From: Sepiola atlantica
Lineage: Eukaryota; Mollusca; Cephalopoda; Sepiida; Sepiolidae
DNA length: 64,000 nucleotides
Assembly: GCA_963556195.1 (NCBI GenBank)
Contig: OY744532.1
Span: 104,757,083 to 104,821,082, forward strand
Direction: 5' to 3'
Part shown: piece after piece, positions 10,452 to 19,011 of the stretch
How positions within the stretch are numbered: the stretch's first letter is position 1
Layout: every line of letters begins with the position of its first letter
Notes under the pieces: generated by a model
What the model was told of the DNA's origin: nothing
Databases searched by the model: none
Seen by the model: the letters and a program-made list of their open reading frames with translations, nothing else
Made by a program: the position numbers and the translations under genes

Positions 10452-11735
10452 CGAGTGATACTGCACGCCTGTCCTGTGCAGTTCTAGGAGGTCCACCCTC
10501 CCAGGCTTCGCCTCCCCTCTTTGTGGAGGAGTAAGTTTATTGCTTACTGTCTGAGGCGCCCCTACCGGGGAATGCCGACGGGGCTGCCCAGGCAATTTTT
10601 AAATGGCCAGAGTGCTCACCTCTCGAGCGCTGGCTTTTAACCCCACTTGCTCGACCCCGATCCTGGGTCACATCTTACCTGTGGGAGTAAGATAAAACTG
10701 GCCTTGTGCCTAACTCCGGGAGGAGTAAATATAGGATCCTTTGTCGGCCTTTTGGCTAGGATCAAAGTGTAGTATCTGTTCCGATGGATACTGCACGCCT
10801 GTCCTGTGCAGTTCTAGGAGGTCCATCCTCCCAGGCTTCGCCTCCCCTCTTTGGGGAGGAGTAAGTTTATTGCTTACTGTCTGAGGCGCAAGTACCGGGG
10901 AATGCCGACGGGGCTGCCCAGGCAATTTTTAAATGGCCAGAGTGCTCACCTCTCGAGCGTTGGCTTTTAACCCCACTTGCTCGACCCGAGATCCTGGGTC
11001 ACATCTTACCTGTGGGAGTAAGATAAAACTGGCCTTGTGCCTAACTCCGCGAGGAGTAAATAAAGGATCCTTTGTCGGCCTTTTGGCTAGGATCAAAGTG
11101 TAGTATCTGTTCCGATGGATACTGCACGCCTGTCCTGTGCAGTTCTAGGAGGTCCATCCTCCCAGGCTTCGCCTCCCCTCTTTGGGGAGGAGTAAGTTTA
11201 TTGCTTACTGTCTGAGGCGCAAGTACCGGGGAATGCCGACGGGGCTGCCCAGGCAATTTTTAAATGGCCAGAGTGCTCACCTCTCGAGCGCTGGCTTTTA
11301 ACCCCACTTGCTCGACCCCGATCCTGGTCACATCTTACCTGTGGGAGTAAGATAAAACTGGCCTTGTGCCTAACTCCGGGAGGAGTAAATATAGGATCCT
11401 TTGTCGGCCTTTTGGCTAGGATCAAAGTGTAGTATCTGTTCCGATGGATACTGCACGCCTGTCCTGTGCAGTTCTAGGAGGTCCACCCTCCCAGGCTTCG
11501 CCTCCCCTCTTTGGGGAGGAGTAAGTTTATTGCTTACTGTCTGAGGCGCCCCTACCGGGGAATGCCGACGGGGCTGCCCAGGCAATTTTTAAATGGCCAG
11601 AGTGCTCACCTCTCGAGCGCTGGCTTTTAATCCCACTTGCTCGACCCCGATCCTGGGTCACATCTTACCTGTGGGAGTAAGATAAAACTGGCCTTGTGCC
11701 TAACTCCGGGAGGAGTAAATATAGGATCCTTTGTT
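10416..11735 (+). repeat. Four 330-bp tandem units headed by U2 (family B)
   Basis: Units start at 10416, 10746, 11077 and 11406 (spacing 329-331 bp); a fifth U2 head at 11736 opens the retrotransposon. Each unit has U2 nucleotides about 11-45, then the family B body (ATGGATACTGCACGCC, GCAGTTCTAGGAGGTCCA, CTGAGGCGC), then ATGGCCAGAGTGCTCACC, GACCCCGATCCTGGGTCACA and GGAGGAGTAAATATAGGATC. A weak A-box/B-box-like pair (TGGCCAGAGTG and GCTCGACCCC) suggests a possible tRNA-like part, unproven. The units are nearly identical, which implies recent amplification. Confidence 0.9.
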
Positions 11736-11771
11736 GGCCTTTTGGCTAAGATCAAAGTGTAGTATCTGTTC
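11726..11771 (+). pseudogene. U2 snRNA 5' end interrupted by the retrotransposon
   Basis: ATCCTTTGTTGGCCTTTT, then GGCTAAGATCAAAGTG and TAGTATCTGTTC, correspond to U2 nucleotides 1-45 with small changes in the first ten bases and one extra A. The sequence then changes abruptly to the retrotransposon leader. The same junction is repeated at 63669/63670, which fixes the insertion site as U2 nucleotide 45. Confidence 0.85.
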
Positions 11772-12175
11772 TCAGTTACGACATTCTCGTCTTCCCAAAG
11801 ACCAGGGATCCCGCTACCGAGCCTTTTGGCTAGGTTTAAAGCGTTTATCTTTGACCAAGCCCCCTTTTGGGGCTTTTGTCACTTTTTTCCTCCCCCTTTT
11901 GGGCATTGTTTCTCTTTCTTTTTAATGATCTTTCTAGTTCCTCCCCCGTTGGGGAGGCAGCTCCCACTTGGTTTTAGAGCTAATTTCTCACTTTTCTCTT
12001 TCTTGTAGCCACTTTTTTGGCAATTAATATTAATTAATTAATTCTTTTTTCAGAGTCTGATTGCTTGTCCAACTTAAGCAGCCGGCAGGTTCGGGGAAGA
12101 CTCACGTGCCTTTTGGCGACGGTCTCCCTGATTCCGAATCGGCGGGTTGTGGTCGGCAGACAGACACAGATTGAG
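11772..12175 (+). promoter_or_regulatory. Retrotransposon 5' leader with hairpins and a U2-like segment
   Basis: The leader has a stem-loop around 11818-11838 (AGCC-TTTT-GGCT core) that resembles the U2 5' hairpin region. A second stem (AAGCCCC/GGGGCTT) follows at about 11859-11876. Both are present in the second copy at 63718-63775, where the first stem is a perfect 7-bp pair CCTAGCC/GGCTAGG. Two pyrimidine tracts end in TTGTAG (near 12007) and TTTTTTCAG (near 12053), resembling 3' splice sites. U2 promoter sequence upstream may drive transcription. All regulatory roles are inferred. Confidence 0.5.
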
Positions 12176-14668
12176 ATGGAAGCCACCTGGGCCTCAAAAG
12201 CCAGAGCTGTCTTGGCTAAAGACAGCGAGAGGGGTGTGGCCGCGAAGGGCGCCCCAGTTGCGAGTTCGGTGAGTGCCGCGTCGAGCGACACTCCAGTCCG
12301 GTCGGGGGGAGACACGCTCGAGTGCTCCCCAGGAGGTGTTGCCCCGCAGGGCACTTCTGGAGCTTTGTTGGGGAGTGTCGTGCCGTGCGATACTCCAGTT
12401 CGGTCGGGGGGAGACACGCTCGAGTGCTCCCCAGGAGGTGTTGCCCCGCAGGGCACCTCTGGAGCTTTGTTGGGGAGTGTCGTGCCGTGCGATACTCCAG
12501 TTCGGTCGGGGGGAGACACGCTCGAGTGCTCCCCAGGAGGTGTTGCCACGCAGGGCACCTCTTCATCGCGACGAGGGAGTGTCGCGTCGAGCGACAATCC
12601 ATCGTTGTCGGATTTCCTTTTGGAAATGGAGACGCCAGCGATTCCAAGAGTATTGGTGTCTCCGGAAGTTTTCTTCCAAGGGTATGATGATACCCCTTTT
12701 CATAAAAGTAAACTAACGAAAAGCCAGTCGTGGGACTTAAAGGTGGCGGAACAAAACTACCGCCCAGGTTTATTTGTAGGGTGCTCCTCAGGGGATGAAA
12801 GTCTATCAGAGGGAGAGGGCCCAAGTAAACCAGCTCACAGACCGGAAAGGAGGAAGGGGATCGCGGCTAATGAACCATGGCCAAGGCTGTCCAACTCTGG
12901 TTCGCGGATCCCCAATAAAAAGAAGATCGATGTAACGGCTTCCTCTAAACCCACTAGTTCAGTGTGGGGACCCAAACAGCAGAAGACTCCTGAACATTAT
13001 AGGAGAGTGTTCGAGGAAAAATACAAGGAGTTCACTGAAGGAAACACAATGAAGCTGCCTCCGGGAACGCTGGAAAATTTGAGGAAGAGGATCATCTCCT
13101 TCGTAACTTTGGACGCAAAGGCGAATGGGTTGGTAGGAGTCCTGAAGGAGAGAGTCATGGAAGCACTGGTGGGCTTGAAGATCCCAGCTTCCTATATCCT
13201 CAGGAAAAGCTTTGCAATGTGGGATGTGCTGCTCCCAACCCAGAAGGTAGCAGAAAAGCTAGCAATGGGCGGAGACTTAGTCTGGAAGGGCATCAAATTA
13301 AGACCCGAATATATGGAAAGGAGAAGCGCGTCAGTTTCGGTTCTCGGCGTCCCATGCTGCATCGACTCTGACCATCTGGGAGCGATAATGTCGCAGTATG
13401 GCGACGTCGAGGAGGTGGTGCCGACTCGCGGAATGCATGGTATTCTGACAGGAGAATACAGGCTGAAGATGAGGGTCAACCGGCAGGGGTTTCAGGCGAT
13501 TCCAGCGCAGTTAAAATGCGAATCCTGGTCTATGTCGATCATCGTGGAGGGAAGAAGGCCACATTGCTGGCGCTGTCAGATGCCAGGGCATGTGGCAAAG
13601 GACTGCCCCCAAAGAATAACAGCAAAGCCCCCGGTGGCTGTTCCCCAAAAAGCGCCAGCAGTGTCGGCATCATCGTCAGCAGCAGTAGACAAGGAGTCCA
13701 CAGAGAAGGGGAGGAAGCCCACCCCGACCCCTATACTAACCAAGGGGAGACCGATGCCTGCAGCTTTGAAGAGGAAGCTGACAGCCCTCTCATCAGAATC
13801 GGAGGAAGAGGGAAAGGAGGTGGAAGCAGCAATGGAGCCCCCCAAAAGAAAGGACCCAAAAGCAAAAAAAGTCCGGGAGTCAGCAAGAGAGGAGGAAAAC
13901 ATTAAATCTTTAGCCCCCTCCGAGTCAATGGAACAGGAAAATGTTCCTCTCAAGTTTTACACTCCCTTAAACAGCCCTCGGGATAGGTCCCCAGTGTCGG
14001 CGAGACAGAGGGAAGAGGAGGCTCCCATCCCAGTAGCGCCGCCGGCCTCCGAACCAGGTGGAGCTGCTGAGGGAGTCATGCCAGAAGTCGTTCCAGAAAG
14101 CAAGCAAGAGGTCATTCCAGAAATCGTCCCGGTACCACCTCCTCCTACGCCAGTGAGACGGGAGAAGACTAGGAGGTTCCCCTTTCTGCCGGGGGTAAGG
14201 ATCTGTGAGGCGGATTCATTACAGGTCCAATCAGACCTTAATGGAAGGCAGAGGCGATATATTAAGCAGCTGGAGAGCTTCACCCACGTAGGAGGAAAAC
14301 AGGTGCAAGACCCCCGGAATTTTAAAAATGCACCCAAAATTATGACGTTTGTGAGGCAGGAAACCGGGAACGGGAGGGAGAAAGCATTATGGAGAATGCT
14401 TAGGGCGGCCAAGGACGCAATCCCGGAGCAACCCCTTATAGAAGAGGAGCACCCTTCATTTAAGGAAATTAAGTCCAAATGTAGTGGGAGGGTCCCCATT
14501 TATGTTCACCCCTCATTTTTTCGGGCTTTAAAATTAACTTTCCCCGTGGACGTGGGAGGTTTGGCACGAGACGGACGGATTTCGTCCGAACTGCTGACCG
14601 GCAGTCTCGGTCAGACCTTCGGCGTCCTCACTCCCGAGGACTTTAGCCCCGTGTGTGACACTAATTGA
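12176..14668 (+). CDS. Retrotransposon ORF1 protein (gag-like, CCHC zinc knuckle)
   Basis: The product, about 830 residues, is the likely RNA-binding nucleoprotein of the LINE. I chose the ATG at 12176 (GAGATGG, a good eukaryotic start context); the frame is open further upstream to 12065 without an ATG. Features in order: a serine/glycine-rich N-terminus with three 34-residue direct repeats; a middle region rich in charged residues; a segment before the knuckle (ending near residue 460) that could form an RRM-like fold; one zinc knuckle C-x2-C-x4-H-x4-C at residues 464-477; a proline/glutamate/lysine-rich linker; and a final conserved-looking block. The stop TGA overlaps the ORF2 start in TGATG. 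Single-knuckle ORF1 proteins are typical of Tx1/L1-related LINEs. Function is inferred from architecture. Confidence 0.85.
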   Translation: MEATWASKARAVLAKDSERGVAAKGAPVASSVSAASSDTPVRSGGDTLECSPGGVAPQGTSGALLGSVVPCDTPVRSGGDTLECSPGGVAPQGTSGALLGSVVPCDTPVRSGGDTLECSPGGVATQGTSSSRRGSVASSDNPSLSDFLLEMETPAIPRVLVSPEVFFQGYDDTPFHKSKLTKSQSWDLKVAEQNYRPGLFVGCSSGDESLSEGEGPSKPAHRPERRKGIAANEPWPRLSNSGSRIPNKKKIDVTASSKPTSSVWGPKQQKTPEHYRRVFEEKYKEFTEGNTMKLPPGTLENLRKRIISFVTLDAKANGLVGVLKERVMEALVGLKIPASYILRKSFAMWDVLLPTQKVAEKLAMGGDLVWKGIKLRPEYMERRSASVSVLGVPCCIDSDHLGAIMSQYGDVEEVVPTRGMHGILTGEYRLKMRVNRQGFQAIPAQLKCESWSMSIIVEGRRPHCWRCQMPGHVAKDCPQRITAKPPVAVPQKAPAVSASSSAAVDKESTEKGRKPTPTPILTKGRPMPAALKRKLTALSSESEEEGKEVEAAMEPPKRKDPKAKKVRESAREEENIKSLAPSESMEQENVPLKFYTPLNSPRDRSPVSARQREEEAPIPVAPPASEPGGAAEGVMPEVVPESKQEVIPEIVPVPPPPTPVRREKTRRFPFLPGVRICEADSLQVQSDLNGRQRRYIKQLESFTHVGGKQVQDPRNFKNAPKIMTFVRQETGNGREKALWRMLRAAKDAIPEQPLIEEEHPSFKEIKSKCSGRVPIYVHPSFFRALKLTFPVDVGGLARDGRISSELLTGSLGQTFGVLTPEDFSPVCDTN
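12256..12590 (+). repeat. 102-bp in-frame repeats within ORF1, three copies
   Basis: The segment containing CGGTCGGGGGGAGACACG recurs at 12299, 12401 and 12503, exactly 102 bp apart. Each codes for a 34-residue unit with DTPVRSGGDTLECSPGG. The second and third copies are almost identical, suggesting recent slippage within the ORF. The period keeps the frame on both strands, which explains several long shadow frames here. Confidence 0.95.
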
Positions 14669-17600
14669 TGGGGACCACAAATTTAAACTTGGCTTGTTGG
14701 AATGTGAGGGGCATGAGATCCCGAAGCAGGGCTGCTCGCGTGCTGAGGGATCTCGTGGCCCGTGAGGTAGATGTAGCTGCGATTGAAGAGACCCACTTCG
14801 ATTCGTATGGGGATTGTGATGTGCTGACTGACGACTATGACGTCTACTCAGCATATGGCGATGCTCATAGTTGTGGCATCTCTTTGTTAGTGAGACGCAC
14901 CCTGCCTGCGGCGGTGAGCGTTGTTCATGCGGATGCGGTGGGACGACTGGTCGTGGTCGATGTTGCCGTTGAAAACAGCAAGTTTCGGATCGTTGCGGTT
15001 TATGCGCCCAACATTGCTGGCGAGAGGGTTTCCTTTTTTCGACGGTTGGAGGCGTTCCTCAAGGGTCCGGAGCGAGTAGTTTTAATGGGGGACTGGAATG
15101 CCATCCTAGACCCCAAGATAGATAAGGTCGGTGGGAATAGAGGGTCGGCGAGGTGGGAAAGCAGTCTGTCTGACCTGATGGCCTCATGCGATCTTGTCGA
15201 CAGATTTCGCGTTGATCACCCAGGGCGGGAGATGTGGACGTGGCATACTAGCGCGGCCTTCTGTCCGAGTACTTACTTGGACAGAATGTTAGTTAGAAGA
15301 GGCGACGTAGATTTCATATCTTGTCCCACGTTCACTTGGTTAGGACATTCGGACCATAAATTGGTTACGGCCCGGTTGAACTTAAGTGATAGGCCTAGGT
15401 TGGCTGGGTACTGGAAGTTTAATACCTCCTTACTGGAGATACGAGACTTCCGGGAACAGTTAACGTTACTACTCCAGCGGGGATTAGTGGGGGTGGTTAT
15501 CGGGAGTAGGTACTGGGTTAAAACTAAGGCTCAGGTTAGAAACTTTTGTGTCCGCTACAGCCAGCGCCTCGCTCAAGATAGGGCTAGGACGCAAAAGCGA
15601 GTAGAGGATAAGATGACCCGGGCGGTGGCTGGGGGGGATCCCCTAGAGATAGCATTAATTACGGGGGACCTCAATCGCTTGGCTAGCGAGCGATATGAAG
15701 GTCAAGTAGTTAGAGCTAGATTAAAGAAAGTCTCTAACGAAGCCGTGAACGTTGACGCTGTTGAGCGTAAGGCTGCTTTACGTCGTGGTTCGGATGGGTA
15801 CATTCGGAAGGTGAAAAACCTGGAAGGACATACCCTGGTATCGTCTCGTGAGATCTGTGAGGGGTTCCGTGAGCATTTGGAGGAACGCTTCACCCAACTG
15901 CCCAGACTCCGCGGCCAGGAGTTTGACAGCTATTTGGCTGACTCGCCCCGCCTCGAGGCGGCTCGAGCAGCTGGCTGTGATGGCAGGATTACGGAGGGCG
16001 AGATCGTTACTGCGTTGAAGCAGGTCGGCTTGAATAAATCTCCGGGACTCGATGGTCTGCCGTACGAAATGTATTTGAGGCTGTCGCCCATGTTTGTCCC
16101 AATTCTGAAGGATGTGTTTAACCACTGGTTTGTTCAGGAGTCAATCCCTGGACAGGTAACCAAAGGAGTGGTCACATTACTGAAGAAGAGGGACCAACCT
16201 GGTGGGGGAAATTTAGACGACTACAGGCCCATAACTCTGCTAAACACAGAGTTAAAGATTTTGGCCCGCGTTCTTGCGAACCGCCTGCAGGTTGTTATCG
16301 GTGATTTGATCAAGCCTGAGCAGAACTTTGCTGTGAAGGGGAGGTCGATTCAGAACAACTTGCATTTGATTCGCATGATCATAGAGGGGACAGAAGACGA
16401 CGCTGAAGCCGCGCTGATCAATTTAGATCAGTCCAAGGCTTTCGATAGGGTCGACCATGGTTTCCTGAAAGCTGTTTTAGCGGCTGCCGGTTTTGGTCCG
16501 GACTTCCGCAAGTGGATCTCTATTCTGTATGACTCGCCGACGGCAGTGGTGCAAGTCAATGGAAAGAGGTCGGAATCGTTCGTTGTTTCTCGGTCGGTAC
16601 GTCAGGGTTGTCCGCTGTCGCCCCTGCTCTACATCCTGGCGTTGGAACCCTTCCTTCGCAAATTAAGGGATGAGGCGACAACACCAGTCCTGCGCGGGAT
16701 CGCTATCCCTCCTCGCAAAGCGCGAGTCAGGGTTTCCGCGTTTGCCGATGATGTTACCGTTTTCGTGTCGAGCCGTACTGACATTCGAACGGTGATTAAG
16801 GCGCTCGCTCGGTACGAAGAAGTGACAGGGGCCATAGTCAACCGCAGCAAGTCGAACGGCCTGCGGTTGGGTGCCTGGAGCGGAGAGACCGCTCTTCCAG
16901 GTGACTTCAGCTGGTCGGATGGCCCGGTTCGAATCCTCGGCGTGTGGTTCGGGCCGGGCCTCCAGCTGGAAAAGAACTGGTCAGAAGTACAGACAAAGGT
17001 CGAATCGTCGGTCCGGGCTTGGATTCGAAGGAAGCTTTCCTTAAAGGGCAGAGCGGAGGCGTGCGCCACTTACGTCTTTCCTCTCATCCTTTACCGGCTG
17101 TCTGTACTACCACTGCCTGCGGCCCGCCTTATCGCTTTCACGCGCTTACTCTTCTCGCTTCTTTGGAAGGGCCGGAAAGCGTACGTCCGCAGACAGGTCT
17201 GTACTCAAGTTCCGAGTGTGGGAGGCTTGGGGATGCCTGATTTGGCAAGTCATCGACATGCCGAGAGACTGGCTTTCCTGAGTCGGACTTTGATGGAAGA
17301 CACTCCGTGGGTCCCTGCGGTCGGGAGCGCCTTTCCCAACCTCATACCCGACCTCTCGGTCGAAGGACGACGTAGGCCGAGAGGGGAGCCCTTGTTCTTC
17401 GCCGAATGCCGGGCCGCGCTTAGAGCGTTGCCGGGGTCCAGTAACCTTGCCCGGTCTAGGAAGAGACTATATCGGGATCTAGTGGAGGGTACCGCTTCGG
17501 ACCCACTTGAGGAGCGGCTTGGATTGTCGATGGAGGAGGCCCGCTCCCAGTGGAATTGGGCGCCAGGCCAGAGTTATCTCAACAATTCTGAGTATTCTTT

Positions 17601-18108
17601 GACCTGGCGACTGGTTCGGAACGCACTGCCCCTCTATGGCAGATTATGCAGAGATGGTTTAAGGGACGTCCCCTTATGCCCGCGCTGTGAAGACGACGAA
17701 GAAGAAACGGCCGAGCACGCCTTCTTCACCTGCAGCAAACTTCGACATCTCTGGGGATACGTCAGGGAGGTGACGGCCCGCATCGACGCCGAGCAGCCGA
17801 TGGTCCTGGATGTAGCATCTGTTATCAACAATGCAGCACCGCCGTGGTCTGGGGAGAAACGAATGGTGTTTCTAGCCATCCTAGCCGTAGCAAGACTAGT
17901 GACGTGGGTTACACGTCTTAATGAGGTTCATGGGGTTGGATCTGTTTCGGATCGGGATCTGGTAGTCTACTTTAAACACCAACTTAAAGTGAAGATCAGA
18001 TGCGATTGGAAACGATTACATCGCATGGATTTCGATAGGAGATGGGTGCATGACACTAGTTTGTGCATCCGACGAGGCGCCAAGTTTGAGTTCGTGTTCC
18101 CTCCATAG
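14668..18108 (+). CDS. Retrotransposon ORF2: APE endonuclease and reverse transcriptase
   Basis: The 1146-residue polyprotein should nick the target and prime reverse transcription there. I start at ATG 14668, which shares its A with the ORF1 stop (TGATG), a layout known to allow termination-reinitiation in the SART1 LINE. APE motifs: CWNVRG (N12), EETH (E41), GDWNA (D142, N144) and GHSDH (D229, H230). RT motifs: KSPGLDG, DDYRPITLLN, LDQSKAFDRVDH (D587), RQGCPLSPLLY and FADD (D694, D695). A C-terminal finger C-x2-C-x9-H-x4-C spans C1004 to C1022. No internal stop or frameshift is seen and all catalytic residues are present. There is no restriction-like endonuclease motif. Family: Tx1-like APE LINE; the clade needs a phylogeny. 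Confidence 0.95.
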   Translation: MGTTNLNLACWNVRGMRSRSRAARVLRDLVAREVDVAAIEETHFDSYGDCDVLTDDYDVYSAYGDAHSCGISLLVRRTLPAAVSVVHADAVGRLVVVDVAVENSKFRIVAVYAPNIAGERVSFFRRLEAFLKGPERVVLMGDWNAILDPKIDKVGGNRGSARWESSLSDLMASCDLVDRFRVDHPGREMWTWHTSAAFCPSTYLDRMLVRRGDVDFISCPTFTWLGHSDHKLVTARLNLSDRPRLAGYWKFNTSLLEIRDFREQLTLLLQRGLVGVVIGSRYWVKTKAQVRNFCVRYSQRLAQDRARTQKRVEDKMTRAVAGGDPLEIALITGDLNRLASERYEGQVVRARLKKVSNEAVNVDAVERKAALRRGSDGYIRKVKNLEGHTLVSSREICEGFREHLEERFTQLPRLRGQEFDSYLADSPRLEAARAAGCDGRITEGEIVTALKQVGLNKSPGLDGLPYEMYLRLSPMFVPILKDVFNHWFVQESIPGQVTKGVVTLLKKRDQPGGGNLDDYRPITLLNTELKILARVLANRLQVVIGDLIKPEQNFAVKGRSIQNNLHLIRMIIEGTEDDAEAALINLDQSKAFDRVDHGFLKAVLAAAGFGPDFRKWISILYDSPTAVVQVNGKRSESFVVSRSVRQGCPLSPLLYILALEPFLRKLRDEATTPVLRGIAIPPRKARVRVSAFADDVTVFVSSRTDIRTVIKALARYEEVTGAIVNRSKSNGLRLGAWSGETALPGDFSWSDGPVRILGVWFGPGLQLEKNWSEVQTKVESSVRAWIRRKLSLKGRAEACATYVFPLILYRLSVLPLPAARLIAFTRLLFSLLWKGRKAYVRRQVCTQVPSVGGLGMPDLASHRHAERLAFLSRTLMEDTPWVPAVGSAFPNLIPDLSVEGRRRPRGEPLFFAECRAALRALPGSSNLARSRKRLYRDLVEGTASDPLEERLGLSMEEARSQWNWAPGQSYLNNSEYSLTWRLVRNALPLYGRLCRDGLRDVPLCPRCEDDEEETAEHAFFTCSKLRHLWGYVREVTARIDAEQPMVLDVASVINNAAPPWSGEKRMVFLAILAVARLVTWVTRLNEVHGVGSVSDRDLVVYFKHQLKVKIRCDWKRLHRMDFDRRWVHDTSLCIRRGAKFEFVFPP

Positions 18109-18116
18109 TTATGGCA

Positions 18117-18500
18117 CACGCGGTACTCCCAGATTTGGCCTGGCCCCACCGGCGAATACCGATACTCTCCTCTCCCCCAAATTTGGCCTGAGGCACTCAC
18201 ACCGGCGAATGAATGCCGACACCCCCCCTCCCCCAAATTTGACCTGAGGAGCCCCGCGACCGAATACCGAGACTCTCCCTCCCCCCAAATTTGGCCCGAG
18301 GCGCCCCATCGCCGAATGCTGACACTCCCCTATCCCCAGATTTGGCCTGAGGCGCTCATACCGGCGAATGCCGACATTCCCCCTCCCCAGATTTGGCCTG
18401 AAGCGCCCCACCGCCGAATGCCGACACTCCCTCTCCCCAGATTTGGCCTGTGGCGCTCACATCGGTGAATGCCGACATCCCCCCCCCACCACCAATTTGG
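18117..18500 (+). repeat. 51-bp minisatellite (block 1), after the LINE
   Basis: Seven or so degenerate units of about 51 bp with GAATGCCGACA, CTCCCCCTCCCC, AGATTTGGCCTGAGGCG and CTCATACCGGC. The array starts within about 10 bp of the ORF2 stop, so it occupies the place of a 3' UTR. Blocks 2 and 3 lie at 25500-26235 and 54436-54815. Its CTGAGGCG...ACCGG...AATGCCGAC core matches part of the family B U2-joined repeat. Confidence 0.9.
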
Positions 18501-18927
18501 CCTGAAAGGAGGAGGTAATGCCTGGAAGTATTATATCAGGATAACAGTACGGCCATAGTGAGGAAGGGAGGGGGGAAGAAATATTAGCGTCTATTAATAA
18601 TTAAGAAAGGAAGGGTGGGAGTGAGAGGGAAAGAAGAAAGAAAGGAAAAAAATGGTTGTAGTGTGAGTGAATTTCCTCCCGCCACTCCCTTACTCTGACG
18701 TCATATCTAGTTTATCGTGACTTTGCATTATTTTTCTTCTCAAATTAGTATAAATAACGTAGAAAAATGGAGTTAAAAGCCACCCCCATTGGAGAAAAGT
18801 GCTCAGTCGACCCCGGAAGAGTCAATTTTTTTTTTCCGGTTCTGAGATATTACACGCGTCTGGGCTGGCCGGTCGGAATGATGTCACCCGTGTGACCGTT
18901 TGTTGGGTAGTATCGGAGGAGAAGACC
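18501..18927 (+). repeat. Conserved spacer between 51-bp minisatellite and (ACAT)n, copy 1
   Basis: A non-coding segment of about 430 bp repeated at 26236-26669 and 54816-55249. Landmarks are GGAGGAGGTAATGCC, purine-rich GAAAGAAAGG, TGACTTTGCATTATTTTT, GAAAAGTGCTCAGTCGACC and GATGTCACCCGTGTGACCG (a short palindrome around GTCACCCGTGTGAC). It is always followed by CATA repeats and the CTAGCGGGG module, so it seems part of one composite element. Confidence 0.85.
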
Positions 18928-18986
18928 AACATACATACATACATACATACATACATACATACATACATACATACATACATACATAC
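18928..18986. repeat. (ACAT)n microsatellite
   Basis: About 15 ACAT repeats ending in ACAGACAGGTGACG, a tail shared with the copies at 26670-26720 and (slightly changed) 55250-55312. Confidence 0.97.
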
Positions 18987-19011
18987 AGACAGGTGACGTT
19001 TATATAATAGA

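Larger units (their letters stand above)
11772..18116 (+). mobile_element. Full-length U2-inserted non-LTR retrotransposon (Keno/Tx1-like)
   Basis: A two-ORF LINE of about 6.3 kb: 5' leader of about 400 bp, ORF1 with a zinc knuckle, and ORF2 with APE-type endonuclease, reverse transcriptase and a C-terminal CCHC motif. Both ORFs are open, so the copy may be competent. It begins exactly after U2 nucleotide 45. Published U2-targeting LINEs include Keno (APE endonuclease, Tx1 lineage) and Utopia (restriction-like endonuclease); the APE domain here argues for Keno. The 3' boundary is unclear: a 51-bp minisatellite begins about 10 bp after the ORF2 stop, and no poly(A) or U2 3' portion follows. 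Confidence 0.88.

Noticed and set aside
10600..10700. tRNA gene or SINE with A and B boxes in the 330-bp unit
   Set aside because: Box matches are loose and no cloverleaf can be drawn with confidence, so it is mentioned only as a weak hint.
10413..11771. Functional U2 snRNA genes
   Set aside because: Each copy ends at nucleotide 45; the Sm site and 3' stem-loops of U2 are absent, so none can make a full U2 RNA.
12034..12824. Minus-strand and alternative plus-strand frames of 121-202 codons inside ORF1
   Set aside because: They overlap the 102-bp in-frame repeat of ORF1, whose period keeps shadow frames open. Only the ORF1 frame extends through the zinc knuckle.
11772..18108. Utopia-type (restriction-like endonuclease) U2 element
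   Set aside because: ORF2 has an N-terminal APE endonuclease and no C-terminal restriction-like endonuclease motif.
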